A stretch of DNA of 60,000 nucleotides from NCBI GenBank assembly GCA_914767715.1, contig OU612070.1:3863501-3923500 (forward strand), given 5' to 3'. This DNA comes from Membranipora membranacea (lineage: Eukaryota > Bryozoa > Gymnolaemata > Cheilostomatida > Membraniporidae). The notes below the pieces were generated by a model. That model saw only the letters and a program-made list of their open reading frames with translations. It was not told the DNA's origin and searched no databases. Shown here in pieces: positions 1-12,700 of this stretch (position 1 is the first letter of the stretch; every line of letters starts with the position of its first letter). Both the position numbers and the translations under genes were made by a program.

Positions 1-687
1 ATTAGAAATAAATTACATTACATGCTGACTGAGGTAGGGCATATTATCAACAAAAATTAGTTATAATTTCAAGCTGGTAGTATCTAACCATAGAGGTTGT
101 GGTTAAATTAGGCTAAATATAAGCGGTACACATGTACCCAGTATTTATAAGTGAAAATTGAAACAGATACCTATGAGTGATTAACTTAATAACAGTATAT
201 ACTGATATAATTAGTCATTTTGTAATTATCTGTTGAATTGTCTAATTATTAAAGAATCACTTCATTTGTTTTTTCAACGTTGCAACTAAAAATAAGTGGA
301 ATCATCTTTGCAAGGCATCGTAATCTGCAGATCGACTGAGGAATTACCAGTGAAACAAGATGAAGCCCAAAAAAAGATTTAATTTAACAGCAAGAATATT
401 ATTGGTAATTAGTGGCTTCAATTATTTTCATGATACAATGATGTACTTTAAAGTTATAACCTTAAAAACTTTATATTTGAGGATCCTTAATTTTCACCAG
501 CTAATATTGGGTTATATTTAGCTCTGCAATAGGGCTTGTTAGCAACAATCCCACAATGCAACTATATACAAGAGGATCAGGAATTGCCATCACTGGTCTG
601 GTCGTACTCGGAATTCCAAAAAAAAAAGTATTATGGTATACTTTAAAGAATGTCACATTGAGATTACCACAAGCTACAGTTAGCCTC
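1..687. other. No gene recognised; region 3' of the Vsx coding end
   Basis: A+T-rich sequence downstream of the last recognised Vsx exon (gene on the minus strand). It may hold Vsx 3' UTR or a final Vsx exon. I looked on the minus strand for a continuation after APWLL and found nothing convincing. Confidence 0.4.
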
Positions 688-3600
688 TCACTTACTCAGT
701 AACCATGGAGCATTACTCTCCATGATTCCTCTCTTTGCTGACTCCACGATGCTCTCCGGTAAGGGAAGGGAGTGTCTGACCATCGCTCCGTATAAGCCAT
801 ACTCTGCCATTATAGAACTCTTACCCCATGTCTTCTCTGTTTTACGCCACTTAGCTCTGCGATTCTGAAACCAGACCTGCAAAGTAACGTGTGAATGCAT
901 CATTTTGATTATTGACGCTCGCCGGTACAAATTTTCACATGATACCCTTCACCTGGTCAATTGCATATAGTTATACATACAAAGATGTTTTTGCGATTAT
1001 TGAAAATTAAGAGATGTGAAACCATTCTGGTTACTTAATATTAAATGAATACCTATTGCTAAGAACGCAACAGAGTATAATTATTGAAATTTAACTACAG
1101 CCTTTCATTTAATTCAGTTGTCCACAATATCTATTTTGATCAGACTGAATTCCTGTACCGGCCTTACAGGCGAGGCAAACATATGAGACCCAGTCTCAGC
1201 TCAGTTTTCATGTCATGTTACATGGTATAATGTTACATGGTATAATTATGAAGAAGAAAAATTAGCCGAATTAATTTTAATACGTAGTGATCAAAGAAAG
1301 GTTTAATCACTGCGTTGATCAATTCCGTGTTGCAGGAGCTTCAAGGTCTCAATACTCAGCACAGATTATCATCTGATGAGATCGGCTCAGTATGCAGCTC
1401 AGTTTGCAGCAGTGTAGCATCTACATCTGTATACATTGATTTCCACTAAACATTACTGGTATGCTATATGAGCAGCTAAATGCCTGTATGTGGCTTGTAT
1501 TGGTCTGATTGCATTGATGCCTGTTAGAAATACTTGAACATTCGTCAAACTCCGATATTTATGTTTGCTCTACCAAAATTTGGTTAAATTTTATTTCCTT
1601 AAGTTTTACAATATCCGATACAATTATTTTAGCGGAGTAAAACTTAGAAAAAAATCTAAATGCTGACAAACTTTCATTAATTTGGATGGGTCAAGAGTTT
1701 TTGGCACATGTCAACTGTTCAACACCATATTAAAACTTAATCCTATCAGCATTTCTTGTAGGCTTAGCACCCGTAAGACACGGAGGTAATCCTATATTGC
1801 CGATTGATATCCGCGTCTTGCTAATTGTGGTTAGATGTCAAATTGGCCTCTCTTTGAGTATTACATAATGAGCAGGTCTTGTGCCGTGCCGAGTCAGTGA
1901 TTCAGACTATGGCTTGTTTTGTTTGCTGCTGATGACACGCTGTACCTTTCTCTGTGTGACACGCTGATTGGATTATCTCACCCTGGTCTGGTTTATTCTC
2001 CGGACAAAGAAAAGGGAAAAGTTGAGCATTTGACTGTATGGTGGAGAAATTTTAACCAGTTTCTATATCTCTCTCACATTTTTAATGTCTGTTTTATCAA
2101 TATATGATCTAATTTTGTTCCTGCCAATAGCCAGGCTGCAGAATTTTAGTTCCAAATTTATGAACAATCTGGATATCACTGCTAAAATATTTTTATTTTT
2201 AGCTACACAGTTATGTATTACATTAACAGCCGATAGAATGATAGTTGAGCGGAAACACTTTTGGCATCACATAATTTTTCTCAAGCATTTCAAACCGCGG
2301 CAGCCATGGCACTCCGAAGGGCAGCAGAACTTTGTGAATGAACACTCTATAAGTAATGATATATAGTAATAATATCTCTCACACTTGGATATGCCTGCAA
2401 GGAGGTTAGAGGCCAACACTTCAATACTTGTTACAATAATAGAATACTTCACAATTATTCAAAACTACATCAAATCAATGAGGTCTTTAGCGGACGTGTC
2501 AAGAGCTGAAAATGACATCATAATTACTCTGCAACTCTCTCTTGAGAACCTCAACTATTGCCTCTTATTAAGGGTGTGAGATGTTGCGTTTCAATAATCA
2601 TACTGATAATTGCGTTGTTGGTTACTGAGGCTAAGGAGGTTTTGATACATTTGGCGTCGCCAATGCTCCCTTCATGAGGTGTCTAACAGCCATTAACCCA
2701 TTGAATCTGGTAATTGGTTTAACACATTTTGTGCTACACTGTCTGGGCTAAGGACTGTTGAGGGTGCTAACATCTCTGCGCACATTTCTTTCTTCACGAT
2801 GTCGGAAATGCAAAAATTCTCTTACTCCAAAACAAAAACAATCAGATCAAATGAATTTTCCTTGTGATCCTCAGGGAGCACAGCACAAGTTACTTCTAAA
2901 TATTATGGTATAGGTTAGTGTAAGACTTCTATCCAGGCTATTTCCATCACAAGTTATCGAATAATTGACAATATGAGCTTACTTATGCTTGTAACACCTT
3001 AATGGCAAAAAATCTTCAAACTTTCCCCAAAAACATGCAAATATATCACACATTTAGTATTTATAATATTTTGTATTTATGCTTCCTAAATGATTTGCTG
3101 ATTTTGTCCCACAATATTCCCCTCTCACATAAAATAGCCACAGAACAAATCCCTAGATTATGTAGTCGTATTATCAGACCTTACCTGTATGCGGTCTTCA
3201 GGTAGATCTGTTTTAAGTGATAACATCTCTCTGGCGTAAACATCGGGATAGTGAGCGTCCTGAAATGCTTTGTCTAGCAGCTCAAGCTGGTAACTAGTGA
3301 ATATAGTCCTGTAAAATTCATCGACAATGAGACATATGAGTGTGAAAAATTGATAGAAAATATATAGTTGATAAATTTCAGATTTTTTGTCCTATGTAAT
3401 TTTGATTTTTGGATTGTTGATAGAAAAATTTGATACCTCGGCTTCAAAACTATTTTATTAGACAGACTGATGGACAAATCTTTTGGTGGCCATCAAAACA
3501 ATGAAGCGAGACATGTCTTAAGTTGACATACAGGTTGAGGTAAAATTTTTTTTAATTTTGACGGATATAACAGGCCTTAATTTCAGAAAAATAAAATTGG

Positions 3601-6450
3601 CCAGCAAAGCGTTCTGGCGAATAAACTTTTGTAAAAGAGAACAAAGATCTTGGCAGCGACAACAAGCTTGCAGTTTGCACCAGAAAACCACCGGAATCTG
3701 ACAAGCCTAAAAATAAACGTGACAGATAAGACATGCACACCTCGGCACATGGCCGAGTTGACAGAAAGGTTTTATTCTGAGGTTTGATTCAGGATTACAG
3801 ATAACCCTGGGGTATTACCAAGAGCAGCATAGCCTTAGATAGTCCACTCAGTAAGGGGGTACTGACACCCTCCCCTCTGACACCCAATAGACTGATGAGT
3901 AAGTGAGATATGTGACACATTTCTTATCTCAGGTAGAACTATGAGACACCTTGGATTAATACCAAGTCATCCGGTACAATAATAATAACTCTGTCAGGTA
4001 TTAGGAGTTATTCACCACCTCTGGACTTGATTCCCTTTATATTTAACCTCTTTTTCATGGCATCAAGCCTCCTGCAGTATATATTTACAGTTAACGCCAA
4101 TAATCAAAATTTTGTATAATTGCAAGGCCAATTTATTTTGGAATTTTCATTTAGGCCAGGCTTCTTATTATAAGAGAGAGACCGGATGACTGCTGCCCCG
4201 TCACTTTGGGATATCGCTTTGTGAGACTAGAGCACGTTGTCATAAAATAGGGATAATTATCCCGCAGTCACTTTTATGTTCTTTAACATTAAACTCAATT
4301 CTGACATCTCAGAGTACAGTATAGTAATAACACGCATTTTCTCAGAGTAGCACAATTAGCTAGGCATTTACGTATATATATGTATGATATATATTGTTCG
4401 TAGGAGATATAAGACATTAGATAAATTCATTGCTCAGACAAACCTGTGTCGCCTTTTCTTCACCTTTTTGCCTGCGACTCCCGGTGCCTGCTTCATTCCG
4501 TGATGTCTATCATATGGATCTTCTAGCTCCCCAGCTGGACCTTTGAGGAATCATGTACAGAATGAGCATAGCATGAAAACACAATAGATCTGCCAAAACT
4601 CGGCTTTAATAATTTGTCAACAATTTTATGGCAAAATATCGGAAGGGTTAGACAATCTCGTTTGGTAATGATTAATCATGATAACAATCTTATTCGATAG
4701 CGCATCTTGATCAGTAATAGAACTATCATAAAATTCCAATTCCAATTTGTTTTTGAAATAACTTCAATACAAATAAACATGAAGATTTCATTGTCATTCC
4801 AAGATTATGAAAAGAGTTTGAAATTTTCCATTGGACGCACATGCATGATAAATTTCAACAAAAGTTGTGGAGGAACAAACAAAATCTTTCTTTGTGTTTT
4901 TTATTTCTACCCAATGGTACGTTGTGTCATAGTGCCAACAGGGAGGATGGGAGATCCCACCCTCCCTGGTGTCAAACTGGTGAAAGGGCTTGAAGCGCAT
5001 GGACAGGAGTTGTCCTTTCTCGTCACTAATCGATCAACAGGCCACCTATTCTCACCTTTGTATAGGCCGTGTGTGTGGTCTATATTATGACCGAGTTTAT
5101 GATGTGGAGCACCTGCCAAAGCACTGCCATGAATCTGATTATGGTTGACATGTGACTGCAGGTGATGGTAGTCTTGACTGAGGGCGTGTAGCGTACCCGT
5201 CCCGCTGTAGTTTGGTGGAGCGAATGATCCGGCTGTGCTTGGATAATATCCATGTGTGGAAGATACTGCAGCAGATCTGTAAAAATTCAAAAATGTCTTT
5301 CAATGCCATGTAACACTCAGACACTTGGGATGGTTTGAAAAATAAATTTGATGAAATATTCTATGTCAGGGAAGTATATAAAAATGGAGATTTATACAGC
5401 TACCATCTTTTTGATTACTATTATGATGATAAAGACAGTTATTGTAATTTATTATAAAAATACAGTAAACATTTTTTATAAAGAATTTTACTAAGCGTGA
5501 GCCTCATCTGCCACTGTAGACATTAATTAGTTAAGCACAGTAATGTACATTACCAATCCTTAAAACAACCCGACAGTCCACGGACAAGGCATGCTTCCCA
5601 TCTAGATCAAGTTTAATCCGATTTGCCCGCAGTCATTCCCATTCTGCTGGTGAGCCGGCGGCGGCTCAAAACCTGTATGCAGGCAAACTGGATCATGTTT
5701 GATCTACTTCACATCAATATGGTACTATATGTAACAAGACTTTTAAATTGTCTGGTTCCTTTGTGTTTCTAATGATACATGCAGGCTTACCTGAAGTGAT
5801 GGTTGACCATGCAGGCTTACCTGAAGTGATGGTTGACTTGAGGGTCGAGAGAACATGACATATAATTACTGGCAGCATGACCTCCTGGATGGACAGGGAA
5901 AGAAGGAGCACCTGCTGCCACTGGACTTGATAATCCTGTCAATATCAAATTACAGAATTTAACAAATTGTAGATTTCGATAAAGTGCCAAACTATGTACA
6001 TTTTATACCATAGCTAAGGCTCATGAACATCTACGTGCTGGACACAAAGATTATAGAATATGTGCATATGAGATGCAATATGATTGTACTATTGGCTGGG
6101 TTCCTCATTTAAGACCCTGAAAAATATCCTAAAATGAGTACCATTTATCAAAAGGAGAAAACAGCCACTTGCAAGATTGTCAAGTTAAGCACTTAAATTT
6201 GAAATTTCATTTGACAACATTTTTATTCAAATACTAGTGGAAATTGTCACCACTTACCCAGCAGGTCATTTATTGCGAAAGCTTGAGTTCTGTGATTTTG
6301 TAAAGCAGGGTGATTATAGTTTCCAGCAGCATAAAGTGATCCGGCAGCGCCAGACGCTACGGCAGCAGCGTTACATTGTGACGCTGACGGAGAGAAGGAC
6401 GAGCCTCCACTCACCACTGCTGCCACGTTCTGATTATTACTGTGAAGCAT
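688..6450 (-). CDS. Vsx: Vsx (Chx10-type) paired-like homeobox transcription factor with CVC domain, six exons
   Basis: Nuclear DNA-binding regulator of the visual system homeobox family, known in other animals for photoreceptor, retinal and interneuron fate. Exons on the minus strand: 6258-6450, 5821-5935, 5056-5276, 4444-4540, 3185-3308 and 688-876 (312 residues). Phases agree at every junction. The start at 6450 is the first Met after an in-frame TAA. Exon 1 ends in an eh1-like Groucho-binding motif (FAINDLLG, split across the intron). A basic stretch KKVKKRRHR precedes the homeodomain, whose helix 3 contains [12 protein letters not shown]. The CVC domain follows directly ([19 protein letters not shown], then APWLL). 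Intron positions inside the homeodomain match the usual VSX layout. The 3' end is uncertain: reading through gives WLLSK-stop at 688, but a strong donor (GTAAGTGAG) lies at 695, where vertebrate VSX genes have an intron after APWLLG. The real C-terminus may therefore continue in an unseen exon. Family assignment is very secure; the orthologue is not distinguished. Confidence 0.95.
5603..5705. repeat. Short MITE-like element, copy 1 (Vsx intron 2)
   Basis: About 103 bp with imperfect terminal inverted repeats of about 24 bp: AGATCAAGTTTAATCC at the left, and GGATCATGTTTGATCT at the right. A related copy lies at 57268-57380. No coding capacity. Confidence 0.55.
5778..5837 (-). repeat. 30-bp tandem duplication carrying the Vsx exon 2 splice donor
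   Basis: Two identical 30-bp copies lie at 5778-5807 and 5808-5837. Each contains, on the minus strand, the end of exon 2 and the donor CAG|GTAAGC. The donor nearest the exon (exon end at 5821) keeps the reading frame. Use of the second copy would add 30 nt that begin AGG TAA, an immediate in-frame stop. Confidence 0.9.
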
Positions 6451-9400
6451 ATCAATATCGGCTGTGCTGCCAATTTAAAGGACAGGACTGCTGAAGGCTG
6501 TGATGATGATATTGCGGTGACAGAGACTAGCTTCATTAGACAAACACGGCTTGTAATTACCAGGTACTGTAGGCTAATGATATCGTCTTCACTTGTACCT
6601 CCACAACGAGCTAGCAGCTAATGACCACCGCTGACAGCAGGCTATATCTTATCAACGATCTTCTACCTGGTTGCTGCCGACGTTGCGCGCTGCTGACTCT
6701 AACTACCTGCCGATGATTGCGATCAATGGATTTACCTATCATCGCTGCCTTAAGCTGAACAGAATCAACTCCAAATTAGGCTGATTATAAGCCAAATCTT
6801 TATTGGCTGTTGGGATTCCGAGTCAGGAAAACTGATTCCAGACAGGATTTACTCCTCACGGTGGCTTGTTTTTTTGAAGGATGAAATTAAACTGAGGATC
6901 AACCTCTATTGATATTGACATATGTCAAATTTTGTTTTCATTTACCCATGTTAAATTTTATTTCAATGTGATATAAATTATTTTCTATTTCAACTACAGC
7001 AGCAATTGATTAGAAGAGATTTATGAATTATTTCTCTTATTTCCTAATCACTATCAGATTTTTCGTCTAACTATGATAATCTGTCAATCACTCACACAAG
7101 AAAGATGTTCAAGTTTCCAGTATGCTAGCATCCAAATATATTTTTTTAATATTTTTTCGGTTAATCTGATTAGCTGTCAATTAGCAGGAGAAAACATGTA
7201 AACGGGTGCAAAGTGTGCTCGGCAATTATACAAATCTGATCCGAATTATTGTGAGCATTGAATAAGAATGATTGGCAGGGCAAAATAAAAACTCATGTTT
7301 GCGATGTTTGCCCTACATCTAATAACAGTCTTAAGACAGAAAATCTTATTTACAAATTATCAACTGTACAAGTAGTTTAATTTATTATCTACCGGAAAAT
7401 GACTAAATTGAAATTTTCGTGTCGGTTTTTATGAAAAGTTTAAGTAGGTCGAAACTATTGCAGTAATAGGCAGGATCCATTGTCGGTATTAAGAAAATCT
7501 CATGGTGTCTGATTGCCAGGCATTTGCAAGTGTTTAAGTGGTCAATGCCTTTTCTAGGGGTTGTGGTCTCTTTGAACATGGGGACATAACTCATATCTAG
7601 TAAAAGTGTTTGTTGGAGTTAATAGATGGCTTTTAAAACACTCGTACTCATTCTGACATTTATCTCTGGCCTCTAGATATGAAATCAGGAGATCTGTGAA
7701 GATTTATTACTAAGTCTATGGTTTAACCCTGTATTAACTTGTTTTTAGTGATGAGGGAGGTGACATAAACATGCAGCATGCAGCAGTCAAGGCTTTCTTT
7801 TCACAGAATCAACCAAGCCAGACCTATCCTATTGCCTCAATTACTGAATTGGTAACATTTTGTTATCAAAAAAATAACCTGGGTGTTAGATAATGGAGTT
7901 ACTGGAAATTAGTTTGTTTCATCGATTCCACATCATAAGCGGCATGCTATAAAATTAATTTAGGAACCTTTCAGCCCAAAAACTAACATCCAATACCCTC
8001 TCAATAGAGTAAGACCGGCCCTTTTAACTGCACGGCTTAAAAGTTGTTTGACTTGAATTTTCCAAGTAAGTTCCCAGCCCTCTCTCCCCCTTCCACCCTC
8101 TAACTTTACTCCTTCTATAAATACTATGTATATCAACATCGATTACTTCAAACATAGCCTTGAAATGAAGCCATTGTTTGATGATAATATATGTCAATTG
8201 TATTGTATTGCTTATATACAGCTCGATGTCACTGGCCTGTTACTGGGTTTCAAATATCTCAGCCCAATTGTCACTCATACTTTGAACAAATGCCAATCCA
8301 TTAGACTTACATAGCAATTCAACAAAGCTAGTATCCCTTTTAGCTCTTTACCATTAAGAATGAGATATAAGCAGCAACCAAAACAAATGATCATTACTAC
8401 TGGTAACAGGCGCTGTACAGAACAAGAGAAGATTTTGCAACAAAAACCATTTGGATTATTTTTATACTCAATAAGGAAGATTTAAAATTAGAATGGAGAT
8501 AGTTTTGTTCAGGCGGGTTGCGTTACATGGTATTTTTCAGCTGTTAGGGGTCTGTTGAGATAAGTGAAAAAAATGGTGTTAACTTACGAAATCATATTCT
8601 TTGCGAACGATTTCCCATGAAATATCGCCTTCAATAACAAGGTTCATATTCTACTTACTTATTTAATAGTGCTGCCGTTCTTAGGAAAATATGAAGTACA
8701 TCCAAATGGAGGTCTCATTGAGTTAAAATATCGGAGAGACCATCAATGGGCTGTGTTTTTTTTGTGTTTGCCAACCATCCCTTGCAATTAGCCAAAACCA
8801 TAATCATGTAAATACATGTTTATTATTTATTTCTAACATACATACATAGATGTATATATACATATAATAGTAATAGATAAGTCACAGCCATAAAATATAA
8901 AAAATGTATATAGATATATATATAGATATATATATATATATATATCTATATTTGTATGTTTGCAGGTGAAATACAAGCTTCAAAGATTAATTTCTTACAA
9001 TGATCCTACGAGAAAAGGCACTGGCTATGAAGTCATTATGAAATTAGTCTAACATCTATTTTCCACGGATGGTATTAGCGAACGCAACTGATGATTGGTA
9101 TCTCACGGCAACAAACTTGCATAAAGCAAAAAAAGGAGAGTATAATTGATGAACAAATTTTTGCAATCTGTTCTTTCTCTCTTATTGCAAAACTAACAAA
9201 GCAACGTCCTTATAATTTAATACAGGTGGGGTAGAATTAAGACCAATAATCCCTCCAATGTACTAAGGTGGAATGGATTTTTTGCCTTTACCAATGCAGA
9301 TTGTTGTTACACTGACAAAAAAGATATGGAAATTGTACTAATAGTTCATTGTACATTGTACATTGTACATTGTTTAAAACAGTATGATAAGACAGCCAGA

Positions 9401-9713
9401 ATTAATATCTATGTAACGGTGATGAACAGAGGTAGAGCAAACATATTCAAAGGTTCTGACTCTGTTGTACAAGACAGTCAAGGTTCATAATCAAAGGTTC
9501 TCCGATATACTTCTGTTGTAGACATGTTTTTTATTTGGATCAGGTAAGCACTTATACCTTTGTATTGCTTACGTGAGTAAATCCATCAATGAGTTATTTT
9601 TTATTATAATGTATCGTAATTATTATGTTAAACCTCTTGGGGCTACTTCTCGGCTGAAAACTGATAGAATGTAATTTTTAGGCTTTGGTTAGGAGCTAAG
9701 AAAAAAGCACAAG
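6451..9713. other. Intergenic region between Vsx and the CUB/sushi receptor
   Basis: This is the divergent upstream region of both genes (Vsx minus, receptor plus). I see no supported coding exon. It contains an AT microsatellite at about 8906-8952 and a 7-bp tandem repeat (CATTGTA, about four copies) at 9347-9373. It probably holds both promoters. Confidence 0.6.
6780..6815 (-). promoter_or_regulatory. Possible core promoter upstream of Vsx (CCAAT-like and TATA-like)
   Basis: Reading the minus strand about 340 bp upstream of the Vsx start codon there is AGCCAATAAAG followed closely by TTATAATC, resembling a CCAAT box and a TATA-like element. TAAT cores that could bind homeodomain proteins lie between this and the ATG. 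The spacing is tight and such motifs occur by chance in A+T-rich DNA, so this is only a suggestion. Confidence 0.2.
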
Positions 9714-12700
9714 ATGATATTTATGGTGTTCCTGAACTATACTTTCACACTAGTCTCTGGTGAGTATTAAAACACACTATTATAATATTAACAAACGTTA
9801 CCACAGATTACTTACGTAAATTTGTGGTAAATTTATATCAAAGCAAGTTGTTGGAAATTTTTCATCAATAATTTTCGAAATGCCTACTGGTTTTTTTCTG
9901 ACAATCTAATGAAATGAATAACTATTTACTTGTTTGAGAGGATGTCAGAGGTTTCATAGAGTTAATACTACTTTGTCAGCAAATCATCTTATGGGGTTTG
10001 TACTAAAAATCTTGTTCAAAATGTTGCCATATTGGTAAATAAATATCTAATAACTGAGCGAAGTATTTTATCAAATAAGATCACTGATAGCAGAAAAGGG
10101 TAAATGTGATATTCTTGGAGTCTGGAGTTTACCCTTTCAGTGTGACCTATATATCCAACTTCCTTTGTCATTTATTACGAGAGAGTTGTTGATCAAGTTT
10201 GATAAAATGTAACATGCTCCAGAGTGTTGGTGAAATTATGTTAGGCATGACAAAATTGCTATCACATTTTTTTTTTTCAATATTGTTTGGTGCGATCACA
10301 GTTTTTTATGCATTTAATTGCAACAATCTTCATCATTAAAATGATAAAGTAAATAGCTCAAAGAGTTTGGGAAAGCTCTCTTCTCTGGTTCACTGTGTTT
10401 CTAAGCAGTTTAAGTTGAATTGTCTTCTCATGTTTAAAACCCTGACTCTGCTGCAACTTCCAATCGATTTACATTTATATTTCAAGGTGAAGAGGCAACC
10501 GATCATCATAATAATATATCCAAGTTCTGCAAATCCGAAAATGCCAGTGAGGTGATACGGCTTGAGGACATGGATAAAGTTTATCAAGGCTACGTCTACA
10601 TGGATAGCTATGATAATCAAACTGTCCCCAGAAACTGTACAGTAAAAACAAGCGGGGAATATACAGGTTTCATCTTCTTCAAGCACCGATGGAGAGATGC
10701 CACAAGTGGACCATGCCTCAATGGAAGAGTTATTAGCGGTGAGACACACCATCGGCCATGCTCGGAAGAAAGATACCACTTTAATAAGGAGATTGACATC
10801 GTCTTAGAAACAGGAGACACAGTTCAGCCAGGCTTTATCATATATTTTACAGGTGAGAATTTTCAGTTTCCTTCAATGGACTTTCTATGAAACAATCATA
10901 TTTATATTATGACATTTATGAGTTTATTATCTCACTCACTACTACAAGGGGTCCCAGCAATGAGCCATGTAAGGCCAACAACCCTAACACGTACGCTGTG
11001 TTGCATTGCATAGGGTGGCAATGGTGGAGTCGAATGAGCTATGGGACGAGAGATCACAACTCTGAGAAGTGAATAGCGGGCATGCTAATTAGCACCATCA
11101 AACCATTCATTTTTGGGGATGGTGAGATGGCTTAATGGCTCAATCGGTTAGCGCGCTTGCTATCCACTGCCAGGGGATTAGTGCCGCAAGAGTTGTGGGA
11201 TCTAATCCCATTGGGGGAGCTTTTAAGGTTGATTGTTCCAGCCCTCCGCACCCTCTGGTGTATACCTTTTCCCATTTTCACATTACTGGTCCAACGCGCA
11301 TCCCCTAACTGCAATGATCTGAAGCTTTTCTGCATCCAACTTTGTACAGATTTATTGGTGTTTATGCTAGTATAGCCTGAGTAGCCTTTACACCTTGCTG
11401 CTGCGCTGCAGATGATAAATTTAAGCTTTTTTCAGACTTAGCTATACAAATCATGAGATGAAGAATAAAATTCACTTCAAATTTCATTTTATCTTTTCAG
11501 TTTATCCAGCTTTCATCATGACCAACAATGTCCGGCTTATTTATGCCCAAATACAGCCTGAGGGATATATTATTACAGATCAATTGAGTCCTGGGGCAGC
11601 TATGAGTGAATTAAGTCTTCTGAAAGTTAAGATTCACAATTTAGCTGTGACTGCAGCAGTAACCTTTCAATTTGAAATCATCAACTCGAACCACACTGGG
11701 CCACCTGGTTTTGAAATCTATGAGGTACAGGATAGCACATTTGGAACATCATTTTCTCGTGTACTTTACAACACCAGTGAAACAGTGAAAACCCAGAGTC
11801 TGAAGTACATAGGCAGTCATCCACTCACACTATCTTATAAACAAATAACTGAGACCAACTTTAGGGAGTCTGTTCGCATCAAAGACAAGGGTGAGTAGGA
11901 CATAAAACAGGAGTTGTGTGCTCCTGACCTAGAACTTCGCATACATTTTTATTAGATAAAAAATTTAATCAACCATCTGAATTTTTTGCTAATAATTTTA
12001 GTGAAGTGGTGTACTGATGAGAGAGTTATCAAAAATTTAGAAAGTCTTCAACAAACTGTCAGAAATTCATCCGATTACACTGCAATATGCAAGCAGGGTT
12101 ATGAACTAGAATCCAGAGAAAAGGCTTACACATGTTTTAATCAAGAAGGATGGCTTCAACCACTGAGGTGCAGCAAAATATCGAATGATACAACTGTGAC
12201 AGCAACAGATAATCTACAATCAGATTCTGGTATGTGCACTAGCGATGTAAGTTTCCGTTATGTTGCAGTGTGAGGTTCTTTTCTACCTGTAATTCTATCA
12301 TTGTGTTGCTATGCATGAGCTGGATGTCATTGCAGGATAACTACTCATCAATATTTTACATTCCTGGTGCCCCACCTATGGCCCATGGGCACAAATAGCT
12401 AATTTTAAAATATTGGTGGCCAATTTCCTGGTTTCACAATTTCGCTTGTTACACTGTGCAAAAACTGACACATGCATCGTCATTCATCATTAATAGTACA
12501 TTGGTTGGATATTAGTATCTCTATTCTACACACTTCACATTTTGGTATTTTGATAACTATTTTACCATCATTATCGCCATCGTCATAAAATCTTAACTGA
12601 TGATTGAGATGCCTTAATTTTGCGTTCAAAACCCCCTTTTCCCCCTAGGAGGAAGGGCGCTCAGCACCCCTCCCGCACCCTTCCCACTAACCCCTTTCCA

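Noticed and set aside
11128-11200. Functional tRNA gene at the SINE heads (11121 and 52988)
   Set aside because: The A and B boxes are good but a complete cloverleaf does not form, and the elements run on into non-tRNA bodies. Only 41180-41261 folds fully.
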